Source: Tenacibaculum sp. 190524A05c (GTDB taxonomy: Bacteria; Bacteroidota; Bacteroidia; Flavobacteriales; Flavobacteriaceae). From it: 64,000 bases of DNA. The position numbers were made by a program, and so were the translations under genes. Positions 54,065-63,328 of the stretch are shown piece after piece (position 1 is the stretch's first letter; every line of letters begins with the position of its first letter). The stretch covers positions 2,486,501-2,550,500 of the forward strand of contig NZ_OZ038523.1 of NCBI RefSeq assembly GCF_964036595.1, read 5' to 3'. The notes under the pieces were generated by a model, which was not told the DNA's origin, searched no databases, and saw nothing but the letters and a program-made list of their open reading frames with translations.

Positions 54065-55717
54065 ATGAAAAAAAAGCTTTTTGATTTTAAACATATAAAA
54101 GGAGATTTTACCGGTGGTTTAGTAGCAGGTGTTGTTGCTTTACCTTTAGCCTTAGCTTTCGGAGTTCAATCAGGAATGGGAGCAACAGCCGGATTATACG
54201 GAGCCATTGCTGTAGGAATTTTTGCTGCCTTATTTGGTGGAACTGAAACTCAAGCAAGTGGGCCAACTGGACCAATGACTGTGGTTTCAGCTGCATTAGT
54301 AGCTACAGCTATTCAATCTCACGGAAGTTTAGATAACGCAATGAGCGTGATTCTTCTTACCTTTTTAGTTGGAGGTTTATTTCAGGTAATTTTTGGATTC
54401 TTAAATATTGCGAGTTATGTGAAATACTTCCCCTACCCCGTTATATCAGGTTTCATGAGTGGTGTAGGATTAATTATTGTTATTCTTCAACTATTTCCTT
54501 TTGCTGGTTTAGGTTCATCAAAATCAACACTAGCTGTAATACAAAACTTACCAACATTATTTACAGAATTTAATGTTTCTGCGCTTATTTTAGGTGCAAT
54601 TACAATCGCTATATATTATCTATTCCCAAAGATCACTAAAGCAATTCCAAGTGCATTAGTTGCTTTAATTGGAGCAACTTTAATTGCTTATTTCACTAAA
54701 ATGGATGTTCCTTTAATCGGTGAAATTCCTTCAGGACTACCAGCTTTTAAACTTGGTGGAATTTTAAATGTTGATTCTAGCGTCTATTCTTTAGTTATAG
54801 AATATGCTTTAGTATTAGCAGTTCTTGGAAGTATTGATTCCTTGTTGACCTCTGTAATAGCAGATAATATGACCAAAACAAAACACAATAGTAATAGAGA
54901 ACTTATTGGTCAAGGAATTGGAAATATGTTAGCTGCGGCAATCGGAGGAATTCCAGGAGCTGGAGCAACAAAAGGAACGGTTGTAAACATTAACGCTGGT
55001 GGAAAAACGAGATTATCTGGAATTATTCATGGACTTGTTTTATTAGCTGTTTTATTAGGACTTGGAAAATTAGCTGCTCATATTCCTCTTTGTGTTTTAG
55101 CTGGTTTACTTATTCCGATTGGTTTTAAAATTGTTGATTTTAAAGGATTAAAACACTTAACTAAAGTACCACGACCTGATGCAGTTGTGCTTGTATTAGT
55201 ATTATTAATTACAACTTTTGGTAGTTTAATTCACGCTGTAGGAATTGGAATTACACTTGCTTGTTTATTATTCATGAAAAAATCAGGTGATATTAGTGAG
55301 AAAGGATTAGAAGTTGGAAAAATTTCTGATATCGACAATTCTAAACCTTGGCAAGACGAAAAAGAATTCTACGAAAAATATAAAGACAAAGTCATCATCA
55401 AACACTTATATGGTCCTTTATTCTTTGGATTTACTTCTTACTTTAAAGATCAAATTAAAGCCTTACCAGACGATATTAAAGCCGTGATTTTAAGAATGGA
55501 CAGAGTTCCTTATGTAGATCAATCGGGTTTATACACTATCGAAGAAATAATTTTCGATTTACGAGCTCAAGGTACCGAAGTAATTATTGTAGGACTTAAA
55601 GATCAACCTAACGATATGTTTAAGGCTATTGACATAATTCCTGATCTTGTTCCTGAAGAAGACTTGTTTGATACTGTCGAGGAAAGTTTTGTGTATTTAA
55701 GAAGCAAGCTAAAATAG
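54065..55717 (+). CDS. SulP family inorganic anion transporter with STAS domain
   Basis: 550 aa. Membrane part (about 1-415) with the SulP signature GLYGAIAVGIFAALFGGTETQASGPTGPMTV near 43-75 and LAALGSIDSLLTSVIADNMTKTKHNSNRELIGQGIGN-type region near 260-295; C-terminal STAS domain (about 440-550: VIKHLYGPLFFGF ... VILRMDRVPYVDQSGLYTIEE). Transports bicarbonate, sulfate or another anion; the substrate cannot be read. Monocistronic. Confidence 0.9.
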   Translation: MKKKLFDFKHIKGDFTGGLVAGVVALPLALAFGVQSGMGATAGLYGAIAVGIFAALFGGTETQASGPTGPMTVVSAALVATAIQSHGSLDNAMSVILLTFLVGGLFQVIFGFLNIASYVKYFPYPVISGFMSGVGLIIVILQLFPFAGLGSSKSTLAVIQNLPTLFTEFNVSALILGAITIAIYYLFPKITKAIPSALVALIGATLIAYFTKMDVPLIGEIPSGLPAFKLGGILNVDSSVYSLVIEYALVLAVLGSIDSLLTSVIADNMTKTKHNSNRELIGQGIGNMLAAAIGGIPGAGATKGTVVNINAGGKTRLSGIIHGLVLLAVLLGLGKLAAHIPLCVLAGLLIPIGFKIVDFKGLKHLTKVPRPDAVVLVLVLLITTFGSLIHAVGIGITLACLLFMKKSGDISEKGLEVGKISDIDNSKPWQDEKEFYEKYKDKVIIKHLYGPLFFGFTSYFKDQIKALPDDIKAVILRMDRVPYVDQSGLYTIEEIIFDLRAQGTEVIIVGLKDQPNDMFKAIDIIPDLVPEEDLFDTVEESFVYLRSKLK

Positions 55718-55807
55718 GTAGTAAATCTCCTCTTATTACGCCCTTTTCTGAAAAGGAAAGACTTGTCAATTTTTCTTTTCTTAATTTTAGAGTAAAATCA
55801 TATTAAA

Positions 55808-56182
55808 ATGGAAGTTACAGCTAAAAAGAATGAACAAGTTGCTAATATGGTATTTGGCTCAATTTACCCGCACTACGTCAACAAAGTAGAAAAAAAAGGC
55901 AGAACCATAGAGGAATTACATCAAGTTATTGAATGGCTTACTAGTTTCGATGCTAATAAACTACAGTCTCTAATTGATGAAAAAGTAACATTTAGAACAT
56001 TTTTCGAACAAGCAACAATTCACCCAAATGCCCATTTAATTAAAGGAGTTATTTGTGGTTATAGAATTGAAAACATTGCTGATGAATTTGAAATTTATAG
56101 AAAATGTAGGTATTTAGACAAATTAGTTGATGAATTGGCAAAAGGACGTAAAATGGAAAAGATTTTACGAGAAGAGAAGTAA
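55808..56182 (+). CDS. DUF2200 family protein
   Basis: 124 aa. VANMVFGSIYPHYVNKVEKKGRT, TFRTFFEQATIHPNAHLIKGVICGYRIE and PLVRKCRYLDKLVDELAKGR-type segments match DUF2200, a small cytoplasmic protein common in many phyla with no known role. Own promoter likely. Confidence 0.8.
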   Translation: MEVTAKKNEQVANMVFGSIYPHYVNKVEKKGRTIEELHQVIEWLTSFDANKLQSLIDEKVTFRTFFEQATIHPNAHLIKGVICGYRIENIADEFEIYRKCRYLDKLVDELAKGRKMEKILREEK

Positions 56183-56219
56183 TTTACTAATACTTCAAGT
56201 GTTCCAACACAATATTAAT

Positions 56220-56816
56220 ATGAAAAAGACCTTAGTCTTACTATTCTCATTCATCTCGTTAACCCTATTTAGTCAAGATATAAATCAGATTGATAAAGCA
56301 TTAAATATACCTGATTCCTTGAGCTATGATGCGGAAATTCGAATTTATAAGGGTTTCGGTATTACCAATTTGACAGAAGTCTTTCGAATGTATAAAAAGC
56401 GAAACCAATGGAAGATCGAACGATACTTTTACTATGCACCTGTACAGGAAATGCAAAAACCAAATATTAAAAAGATCAAATTAACTGCTAAAACACATCC
56501 TGAGTTTGTTTGGCAAAGTATACTTCGAGCTAACATTCTCGAAATTCCAGACATGGAGGAAATAATGTATAAATTGCAAAAAAGAGGAGAAGTTCAATTC
56601 GTCGATGAGAGTTATGAAGTATGGAATAAAACATCTTTTATAACCGATGGAACAGGATTTAAAGTAAAAATTAAACGAGGTAAAGACTCCAATGAAATTT
56701 ATTATGGAAATCCTGAAAGCTATTTAAAAATGTATCCTGAAGTTGATGAATTGCTTTTTTTCTCGGAACTTCTAAACGTAATTAAATCTGAATTTAATAT
56801 GTGGAGATATAACTAG
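56220..56816 (+). CDS. Secreted protein of unknown function
   Basis: 198 aa from ATG 56220 (MKKTLVLLFSFISLTLFSQDINQ); a longer frame from 56127 runs through DUF2200 and is rejected. Signal peptide cleaved near residue 18. Basic, alpha/beta mature part with no recognised domain. 37 bp after DUF2200. Confidence 0.6.
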   Translation: MKKTLVLLFSFISLTLFSQDINQIDKALNIPDSLSYDAEIRIYKGFGITNLTEVFRMYKKRNQWKIERYFYYAPVQEMQKPNIKKIKLTAKTHPEFVWQSILRANILEIPDMEEIMYKLQKRGEVQFVDESYEVWNKTSFITDGTGFKVKIKRGKDSNEIYYGNPESYLKMYPEVDELLFFSELLNVIKSEFNMWRYN

Positions 56817-56848
56817 AAGAAAGCTATACTCTTTTAAACATAAAATAA

Positions 56849-57376
56849 ATGAATCGAATACTTTTAATATTTGGAGTTCTCTTATTAATCTACAGTTGCA
56901 AATCAACCAGAACAGAACATAAATCAAAAACACTAAAAGAGTTCGTAAATCTATATGCCTTTATAGGTGAGAAAATTTCATTGACCGAATTTGATCCCAA
57001 TAAGAATAATACAAAAATGGAAGTTGACTCTATAACAGGTGATACAATTTTGTATCACAATATTTCTATAGATTATGCTTTTAAAGCTAAATATAAGGTT
57101 CTAGAAAAAGTATATAACAAATTCAAATCAGACACTATTGAATTTTTAGTTTATGATCATTATGGCAGACCTAAATTTGAAAACTACGAAGTTGTTATTT
57201 TGTATTTATCAAAAGACAAGAATACAAATGAATACTATCACCAAAAGTATCAATTTGATCCTATAACTATTGATTTAGATAATGGAGACTGGATAGGCTT
57301 TGAAGGAGAGAGTATTAAAGAATTATTTGAAAGAAAAAAAAATGGAGTTTTAAAAGCTCGAGGAATATTTGATTAA
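56849..57376 (+). CDS. Lipoprotein of unknown function
   Basis: 175 aa. Lipobox LIYSC, Cys17. The region around FVNLYAFIGEKISLTEFDPN and beta-rich C-terminal half look like a small OB-like or lipocalin-like fold, but this is only an impression. 32 bp after the previous gene. Confidence 0.55.
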   Translation: MNRILLIFGVLLLIYSCKSTRTEHKSKTLKEFVNLYAFIGEKISLTEFDPNKNNTKMEVDSITGDTILYHNISIDYAFKAKYKVLEKVYNKFKSDTIEFLVYDHYGRPKFENYEVVILYLSKDKNTNEYYHQKYQFDPITIDLDNGDWIGFEGESIKELFERKKNGVLKARGIFD

Positions 57377-57424
57377 TCATTTTCTTGAACTATAATTTCA
57401 ATTGTTTTTTTAAATTTTAAAAAA

Positions 57425-57925
57425 ATGAAGCTAGTTATTTTATTAATTTTAATGTGTTTCACGACTTATTCTCAACAGTCAAACGCTAAGATTTACCAAG
57501 AGGCTTTTGAAAGTGGTAAAGCATTTTCTAAAAATATAAAGTCAGGAAGAATCGAACCTTTAAAAAGTAGAATTCCTCCAAAAGATACTTGGGATTACTC
57601 AAGGCTAGTTGAATACAAACAAAACATCGGATCTAAAGATGTTATTTATGGCAATTTCCTTATGCCTAATAAAGACAAAACAATTATTTCTTACAATTTA
57701 TTTGCTTTTGATATTAAACAAAATTCCTACTATTTTGTAGCTGTTGTTTCTTATAAAGTAATCAATGAAAAGCTAGAGTCCAATGGTTCATATTTATTTA
57801 CTGAAAAAATTGGATTGAAAAATTGGTGGATGAATGTCGCACGTTTTTACCAAGGAAATGACATAAAAGAAGTGCCAAAAAAATATTTAATTGAAATTTG
57901 CCCGCCGCCACCGTTTAGGGAATAA
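57425..57925 (+). CDS. Secreted protein of unknown function
   Basis: 166 aa. Signal peptide near residue 17 (CFTTYSQQSN). Compact mixed domain ending in a proline-rich tail (EICPPPPFRE). No family recognised. Confidence 0.55.
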   Translation: MKLVILLILMCFTTYSQQSNAKIYQEAFESGKAFSKNIKSGRIEPLKSRIPPKDTWDYSRLVEYKQNIGSKDVIYGNFLMPNKDKTIISYNLFAFDIKQNSYYFVAVVSYKVINEKLESNGSYLFTEKIGLKNWWMNVARFYQGNDIKEVPKKYLIEICPPPPFRE

Positions 57926-57992
57926 TTCATAAAGTATAGTTTCCTGAGTTTTTTATAAATTTAGAATCTGAACACCTTTAAACCATCATATT

Positions 57993-58535
57993 ATGGACAA
58001 AGCATTACAAACAATGATTGATAATATGCCTGAAAAAACAGGTAAGTCTCTAAATGAATGGAAAGCTATTCTTAAAGAAAAAGAGTTTACTAAACACTCT
58101 GAAGGTGTTAAGTACTTAAAAACAGAACATAATGTTACTCATGGATTTGCAAATACTATTGTAACCCTATCAAAAGAAGAGAACAATACTCCAGATGATT
58201 TGGTTAGTATTCAGTATAAAGGAAAAGAAATCTTATTTCCTATATATGAAAAGCTGATAGAATTTGTGAAAACACTTGGTGATGATGTTACGATAACTCC
58301 TAAAAAAGGAAGTGTTAGCATTATTCGAAAACGACAATTTGTTCTTATAAAGCCAGCAACTAAAACAAGAATCGATTTAGGATTTAAGCTAAAGGATAAA
58401 CCAACAACAGATAGACTTGAAAACTCTGGTCCGTTTGGAACAATGTGTACTCATAGAGTAAAACTTTCTACTATTTCTGAAATTGATGAAGAACTAAAAA
58501 ATTGGATTTTGGAAGCGTATTCAAAATCTGTTTGA
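57993..58535 (+). CDS. DUF4287 plus DUF5655 domain protein
   Basis: 180 aa. N-terminal DUF4287 (about 1-65: MPEKTGKSLNEWKAILKEKEFTKHSEGVKYLKTEHNVTHGFANTI) and C-terminal DUF5655 (about 75-180). Cytoplasmic, no known activity; often annotated only by these domain names. Monocistronic in the + direction. Confidence 0.8.
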   Translation: MDKALQTMIDNMPEKTGKSLNEWKAILKEKEFTKHSEGVKYLKTEHNVTHGFANTIVTLSKEENNTPDDLVSIQYKGKEILFPIYEKLIEFVKTLGDDVTITPKKGSVSIIRKRQFVLIKPATKTRIDLGFKLKDKPTTDRLENSGPFGTMCTHRVKLSTISEIDEELKNWILEAYSKSV

Positions 58536-58562
58536 TTGAGAAGCATTAACCTAAAAAAATTA

Positions 58563-58907
58563 ATGATAAAATATATAAAATACGTACTTTCTTTATTACT
58601 TGTTTTCGGGCAAGCAGAAGGTGAATGTTCTATATTTTCTCATTTACAAACTACTACGTATCATCAAATTTTAGTAAGCCGTAGAAGATATTCAACAAAT
58701 CAAATTTCTTACTACAAACGAAAGGCGGTAGTCGTATCAAAGGTAAAGGTTCAGTTCTTAAAGGATTTCGCCTTCATCTCTATTCATTTTCATAATTTCT
58801 GCACACTTGTAGTTAAATTACATAGAAAGAATTTTCAAAGACTAAAATCTACTTTTATAAACCAATTCTTTCTAACATCTAGAATTGCTGCTAGCAACTT
58901 CGCATAA
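58563..58907 (+). CDS. Possible small exported protein
   Basis: 114 aa if started at ATG 58563 (MIKYIKYVLSLLLVFGQAEG), giving a plausible signal peptide; an upstream TTG at 58536 would abut the previous stop. The rest is basic and serine-rich with no recognised motif. Weak evidence; it could be a chance frame. Confidence 0.4.
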   Translation: MIKYIKYVLSLLLVFGQAEGECSIFSHLQTTTYHQILVSRRRYSTNQISYYKRKAVVVSKVKVQFLKDFAFISIHFHNFCTLVVKLHRKNFQRLKSTFINQFFLTSRIAASNFA

Positions 58908-58940
58908 AGTTTATACATAATCTAAAAGGCATTTCGCCTA

Positions 58941-58970
58941 CTAGCACTTACGAATCCAGTAAGTGTCAAA
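58941..58970 (+). other. Small hairpin between two short genes
   Basis: CACTTAC / GTAAGTG arms around seven bases. No T tract, so not a normal terminator. Function unknown. Confidence 0.25.
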
Positions 58971-58999
58971 TCTTATGTTTCATAGTTTAAGAAAACAGC

Positions 59000-59176
59000 A
59001 TGTATAAACACACCAAAAACACAAAAAATAAAACAAGAAAAAGATCGTGGTTAAGAAGAAAGCTACTTTACATCATCACAGCTTTTATGTTGGGAATGTC
59101 AAACGCAATGTATGATGAAAATAAAATGATAACTGGAAATGACAATTATATAGAACAAGAACACAAGAAAGATTAG
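59000..59176 (+). CDS. Small basic protein with one hydrophobic segment (58 aa)
   Basis: ATG at 59000, TAG at 59174-59176. Strongly basic N terminus (MYKHTKNTKNKTRKRSWLRR), a hydrophobic stretch LLYIITAFMLGMSNAM, and a short acidic/polar tail. Composition is unlike random frames and the layout suggests a small membrane-associated protein. No family recognised. Confidence 0.6.
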   Translation: MYKHTKNTKNKTRKRSWLRRKLLYIITAFMLGMSNAMYDENKMITGNDNYIEQEHKKD

Positions 59177-59229
59177 AAGTTTCATAAAAATTGATGATAT
59201 TGTAGTTGAAAAAGTTAATCAACTATACT

Positions 59230-59766
59230 ATGAAAATTCATATTGAAACAGAACGACTTATTATTCGCGACTTAGAGGAATTTGATGTAGACGGAATGTT
59301 TGCCTTAGATTCAGATCCCGACGTGCACAAGTTTTTGGGTAACAATCCTATTTCTAAAAAAGAGCAAGCTGAAGCTGTTATCGCCAATATCAGACAACAA
59401 TATCTTGATAATGGCATTGGACGTTGGGCCGTAATCGATAAACAAACTAATGATTTTATCGGTTGGACTGGTTTGAAGTATGAAGAAGGTCTTCGAAAAG
59501 AGTTTAATTATTACGATTTAGGCTATAGATTCCGAAAAGAATATTGGGGAAAGGGAATTGCTACAGAAACAGCTCTAGCGTCTTTAAAATACGGATTCGA
59601 AACAATGAATTTGAAAGAAATTGGTGCTGCTGCAGATATCGATCATATTGCCTCGAATAAAGTACTACAGCGAGTTGGTCTAAAACTTATAGAAACTTTC
59701 GAGTACGACAATACACCACATAATTGGTATAATTTGACTAAAGAAGAATGGTTACGATTAAAATAA
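59230..59766 (+). CDS. GNAT family N-acetyltransferase
   Basis: 178 aa from ATG 59230 (MKIHIETERLIIRDLEEFD). Acetyl-CoA binding motif GYRFRKEYWGKGIATETALASLKYGF near 102-127; C-terminal LKEIGAAADIDHIASNKVLQRVGLKLIETF is the RimJ/RimL-type ending. Probably N-acetylates a protein N terminus or small amine; substrate unknown. Confidence 0.85.
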   Translation: MKIHIETERLIIRDLEEFDVDGMFALDSDPDVHKFLGNNPISKKEQAEAVIANIRQQYLDNGIGRWAVIDKQTNDFIGWTGLKYEEGLRKEFNYYDLGYRFRKEYWGKGIATETALASLKYGFETMNLKEIGAAADIDHIASNKVLQRVGLKLIETFEYDNTPHNWYNLTKEEWLRLK

Positions 59767-59775
59767 GAGTAAAAA

Positions 59776-60453
59776 TCACCTTTTAATCTCAACCTTATTT
59801 ATAAGTTCATCTATTTTCTCTTTTGGAACAAAACCTTTAAGCATCATTAATGCTCCAAAAGCAATAAGTAAAACTCCCATTCCACGTTTAATTCTATAAA
59901 TCACCAAAGGAGTTAATTTATTACGTAGTTGTTTGGCTAGTAAAATTTTAATGATGTCGGTTGCAAAGTAACCTATAATAACTAATGTAAAATACCAAAA
60001 TATTGAGGTAGGATTCATGTTTAAACTTGGTCCTACTACAACCATAATTCCTAACCATCCTGCTAAAACACCAATATTGATAAAGTTTAAAAAGAATCCA
60101 TTTAAAAATAGCTTGAAATAATTATTTCCTTTTGCTACTTCAACTTCAGATTGATCTAGCTCCTTTTTATTGTTCTTATCTAAATAGGTAATTAGTCCAT
60201 AAACAATTAGCACTAGACCTCCTATAAAAAATAAACGAGGATCATCTTTAATCTTTTCAAGTAAGTTTCTACTTCCATAGTAGGCAATACTAATAAAAAC
60301 AATATCTCCTAAAATTACTCCTACATCAAAAGCGAGAGCTGCTCTAAATCCTTTTAGAACACTTGTTTTTAATAACATAAAGAATACAGGACCAATCATG
60401 AAAGACATGAAAAGTCCAACCAAAAACGCATCTTTATAGTCTAGTAAACTCAT
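59776..60453 (-). CDS. LysE family amino-acid exporter
   Basis: 225 aa with six hydrophobic segments and the typical LysE start (MSLLDYKDAFLVGLFMSFMIGPVFFMLLKTSVLKGFRAA). Inner-membrane exporter of amino acids or related compounds; substrate not indicated. Convergent with the GNAT gene, 9-bp gap between stops. It lies 14 bp after the reductase gene on the same strand. Confidence 0.85.
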   Translation of the reverse strand: MSLLDYKDAFLVGLFMSFMIGPVFFMLLKTSVLKGFRAALAFDVGVILGDIVFISIAYYGSRNLLEKIKDDPRLFFIGGLVLIVYGLITYLDKNNKKELDQSEVEVAKGNNYFKLFLNGFFLNFINIGVLAGWLGIMVVVGPSLNMNPTSIFWYFTLVIIGYFATDIIKILLAKQLRNKLTPLVIYRIKRGMGVLLIAFGALMMLKGFVPKEKIDELINKVEIKR

Positions 60454-60467
60454 AATTTATAGCAATT

Positions 60468-61514
60468 TTATACATCATCAAAATCAACTGTAATTTTTGA
60501 TGTTGTTGGGTGCGCTTGGCAAGTTAATATAAATCCTTCTTCTAATTCAGCATCTGTTAAAATTTGATTTTTCACCATTACTGCTTTTCCTTCAGTAACT
60601 TTAGCAATACAACTACTACAAACTCCTCCTTGACAAGAATATGGAGCATCTACATTATTGCGTAAACTCTCAGAAAGTATATCTGTATCTTGAGGCATCG
60701 TAAAAGTTGTAGTTTCATCATCTAAAAGAATCGTAACTTCAGTTTGACCATCTTTTACTTGACTTGCCGCTTCTTCATCGATAGAAGAAGTAAATAACTC
60801 AAATAAAATGGCATCTTCAGCAAATCCGTTTTCAGCTAACGTCTCAGAAGCGGTATTGATCATCTCTTCTGGTCCGCACAAAAATGCCTTATCGAAGTTA
60901 ATATCTTTGTAAATATTCTTGATGAAATAATTTACATGAGCTTTATCAATTCTACCGAAAACAGAACCTTCAACATTTTCACGGCTAAAGACATAACTTA
61001 AATTAAATTGAGAAGTATAGTTCTCTTTTAATTCATTTAACTCTTTATAAAAAATAGTATCGTTTATAGATTTATTTCCATAAACCAATGTGAAGCTAGC
61101 AGAATCATCACTTTCTAATACTGACTTCACCATTGATAGTACTGGAGTAATTCCGCTTCCGGCAACAAAACCTATGTAGTTCTTGTTTGCTTCTGGATGT
61201 AAAAGAAACTTTCCTTCAGGCTTAGATACTTCTAATTCATCTCCTGATTTCAATTTTTCACTAGCATAAACTGAAAATGTTCCGTTTTCAACTGCCTTAA
61301 CCGCTACTTTTACAGTATTACTTTTTGGTGAAGAACACAAAGAATATGCTCTACGAACTTCTTCTCCATTAATTGTTGCTTTTAACGTAATGTATTGCCC
61401 TGCAACAAATGTAAATTCTGATTGTAAATTGGTTGGTATATCAAAAACTAAAGAAACTGCCGCTGCTGTTTCTCTAATCACTTCTTTTATCTTCAGTTTG
61501 TAAAATTGACTCAT
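60468..61514 (-). CDS. PaaE-like 2Fe-2S ferredoxin/FAD reductase
   Basis: 348 aa from ATG 61514 (MSQFYKLKIKEVIRETAAAV); a start six codons further upstream is less likely. FAD motif RRAYSLCSSP near 58-67, NAD(P)H motif GFVAGSGITPVLSMVKSVL near 116-134, C-terminal plant-type ferredoxin with APYSCQGGVCSSCIAKV near 290-306 and a distal Cys in FILTCQAHP. Supplies electrons to a diiron or Rieske oxygenase such as PaaABCDE, but no oxygenase partner is encoded here. Followed by the LysE gene. Confidence 0.88.
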   Translation of the reverse strand: MSQFYKLKIKEVIRETAAAVSLVFDIPTNLQSEFTFVAGQYITLKATINGEEVRRAYSLCSSPKSNTVKVAVKAVENGTFSVYASEKLKSGDELEVSKPEGKFLLHPEANKNYIGFVAGSGITPVLSMVKSVLESDDSASFTLVYGNKSINDTIFYKELNELKENYTSQFNLSYVFSRENVEGSVFGRIDKAHVNYFIKNIYKDINFDKAFLCGPEEMINTASETLAENGFAEDAILFELFTSSIDEEAASQVKDGQTEVTILLDDETTTFTMPQDTDILSESLRNNVDAPYSCQGGVCSSCIAKVTEGKAVMVKNQILTDAELEEGFILTCQAHPTTSKITVDFDDV

Positions 61515-61531
61515 TCGTAAAAATTTGACCA

Positions 61532-61539
61532 CAAAAATA
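61532..61539 (-). promoter_or_regulatory. -7 element of the PaaE-like reductase gene
   Basis: TATTTTTG on the minus strand, 17 bases upstream of the ATG at 61514. Confidence 0.55.
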
Positions 61540-61583
61540 CGGAAACAAAAGAAGATTTGTGGTTAAAGTATTGTGATAATAAT

Positions 61584-61604
61584 ATACCTAAGATTTTTAT
61601 GTAT
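61584..61604. promoter_or_regulatory. PadR-type operator, distal copy
   Basis: ATACCTAA-GATTT-TTATGTAT, an 8-5-8 inverted repeat with one mismatch; overlaps the expected -33 of padR. Confidence 0.55.
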
Positions 61605-61616
61605 AAGAAAATTATG

Positions 61617-61624
61617 TATATTTG
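61617..61624 (+). promoter_or_regulatory. -7 element of padR
   Basis: TATATTTG, exact match; lies between the two operator copies. Confidence 0.65.
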
Positions 61625-61625
61625 T

Positions 61626-61646
61626 ATACCTAAAAAACTTAGGTAT
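61626..61646. promoter_or_regulatory. PadR-type operator, proximal copy
   Basis: ATACCTAA-AAAAC-TTAGGTAT, a perfect 8-5-8 inverted repeat just downstream of the -7 box, covering the start of transcription. Centre is 42 bp, about four helical turns, from the distal copy. Confidence 0.7.
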
Positions 61647-61658
61647 TAAAAATTTGAC

Positions 61659-61997
61659 ATGGGAAATCAGAAATTATACAAAGGTTCTTTACAAACAATC
61701 ATTTTAAAGCTATTAGCGGAAAATGATAAAATGTATGGTTATGAAATTACTCAGAAAGTAAAGGAATTAACTAAGGGAGAATTGCAAATTACAGAAGGAG
61801 CTTTATATCCTGCATTGCACAAATTAGAAGCAGAAGGACTGTTAGATGTTGAAGTTGCTAAAGTAGGAAACCGCTTAAGAAAATATTATAAACTTACAGA
61901 AACAGGAACTAAAGAAACCGTAAATCGGTTAGCGCAAATGCAAGAGTTTTTGAGCACAATGCAACATTTAGTAAATCCTAAATTTAGTTTAGAGTAA
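61659..61997 (+). CDS. PadR family transcriptional regulator
   Basis: 112 aa. The winged-helix PadR core MYGYEITQKVKELTKGELQITEGALYPALHKLEAEGLL (about 26-63) is typical, followed by the dimerising helix. It probably binds the paired inverted repeats before its own gene and represses itself and the membrane genes that follow. Start at ATG 61659, next to the perfect operator. Confidence 0.9.
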   Translation: MGNQKLYKGSLQTIILKLLAENDKMYGYEITQKVKELTKGELQITEGALYPALHKLEAEGLLDVEVAKVGNRLRKYYKLTETGTKETVNRLAQMQEFLSTMQHLVNPKFSLE

Positions 61998-62002
61998 CAG
62001 CT

Positions 62003-62668
62003 ATGGAATTGAATAAAGAACAGATTAAAAAAATAGATTCATTTCTTGAAGCTATTGGTGTTGAGTACATTGATATTCGTTTTGAAATGGTAGATCATAT
62101 TGCTTCAGAAATAGAAGATAATGTGGAAGACATTGATTCTTTTTTCAAAGAAGATGGCTTTCAAACCACTTTCATAAAATTTATGTTGAGCAAAAAAGAA
62201 TCCCTTTTACAAAAGTATAGAGCTCAAGAAAAGAACTTGAATTTATTTTTTATAAAGTCATTTTGCAAAAGTATTGTAAAAACACTTTTAACCCCAATTA
62301 CCTTAACAACAAGTCTTTTTTTAATTTTTATAACAACAAAACTTGGTCATACTTACTTTAAAGAACTGTCTATTTTCTTTATTACACTAACCTTTTTAAT
62401 GCATATAAATACTTCCATTAAAATTAATGTATTTATGAAGAAATACCATGAAATTAAGTTTATCAGTTTTTATATGATACTTATTTCAATGTTGTCTTTA
62501 TTAATTATGATATTCCCAGGCTTTATTCATGTTTTCGTTGAAGGGAATTACTCTACAGCTGCTTTGAATAAATCCTTATTTACGCTATTAGTAACAGGTA
62601 TTGTACATCTTAATTTTTATCATAAAAGTAAGATTGTTATTCAAAGATTTAAACATTTAATTCAATAG
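62003..62668 (+). CDS. PadR-linked HAAS-like membrane protein (1 of 3)
   Basis: 221 aa. A soluble N-terminal helical domain (MELNKEQIKKIDSFLEAIGVEYIDIRFEMVDHIASEIED) followed by about four membrane segments. The Asp-His pair and spacing are shared with the next two proteins, a family that looks like the PadR-associated HAAS-type domain. 5 bp after padR. Signalling role inferred from the linkage. Confidence 0.65.
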   Translation: MELNKEQIKKIDSFLEAIGVEYIDIRFEMVDHIASEIEDNVEDIDSFFKEDGFQTTFIKFMLSKKESLLQKYRAQEKNLNLFFIKSFCKSIVKTLLTPITLTTSLFLIFITTKLGHTYFKELSIFFITLTFLMHINTSIKINVFMKKYHEIKFISFYMILISMLSLLIMIFPGFIHVFVEGNYSTAALNKSLFTLLVTGIVHLNFYHKSKIVIQRFKHLIQ

Positions 62669-62671
62669 GCT

Positions 62672-63328
62672 ATGGAGTTGAATAAAGAACAAATAGAACA
62701 TATTGATTATGTTCTAGAGAAAAAAGGTATTCAATACTGGGATTTACGTATTGAAATGATTGATCATATCGTTTCTGATATAGAAAATCACGCAACATCA
62801 GACAACTTTAAAAAAGAATTTGAAAATGCCTTAATTAGAGTAAAATGGAATAAGAGTTTATTGTCTGAAAACAAAGTTGGCTGGAAAAATATCAATAAGA
62901 GATATCGTAATTTATTTAAAAAAGAGCTGCTAAAATTCTTTCTTTCAACAAAAAAATCGTTTTTAGTGATAGCCTTTTTTATAATCTATTATACATTATC
63001 TCAAAACTTAACTTTTGCTATTTTCAGTAAAATTAGCTACATCATATTTACACTTCCGATGTTGATTGTTTTAGTATCTTCTATTTGGTTACTTTTCAAA
63101 AGATTTGGAAAGTCAGTCCACATCAGTTATGGACTATTTTATTTTTCTTTCTCCTTTCTGATGATAAATTCGGTAATTCATTTTATGAGATACACTTCCG
63201 ATACAAACCAACAAATTATATGGTTGATTACCTTACCAATATATTTGGCAGCAATGTATGCGGGCTTCATAGTTTTTACAACTGCAATAAAAAAAGTAAC
63301 ACAAATTAAAAAAGAACTTGCGCTATGA
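62672..63328 (+). CDS. PadR-linked HAAS-like membrane protein (2 of 3)
   Basis: 218 aa, paralogue of the preceding gene: begins MELNKEQIEHIDYVLEKKGIQYWDLRIEMIDHIVSDIEN, then membrane helices. Overlaps the next gene by 4 bp (ATGA). Confidence 0.65.
   Translation: MELNKEQIEHIDYVLEKKGIQYWDLRIEMIDHIVSDIENHATSDNFKKEFENALIRVKWNKSLLSENKVGWKNINKRYRNLFKKELLKFFLSTKKSFLVIAFFIIYYTLSQNLTFAIFSKISYIIFTLPMLIVLVSSIWLLFKRFGKSVHISYGLFYFSFSFLMINSVIHFMRYTSDTNQQIIWLITLPIYLAAMYAGFIVFTTAIKKVTQIKKELAL

Noticed and set aside
55737-55765. Terminator after the SulP gene
   Set aside because: CCTTTTC/GAAAAGG would pair, but the loop is too small for the full stem and the following T run is broken, so I did not call it.
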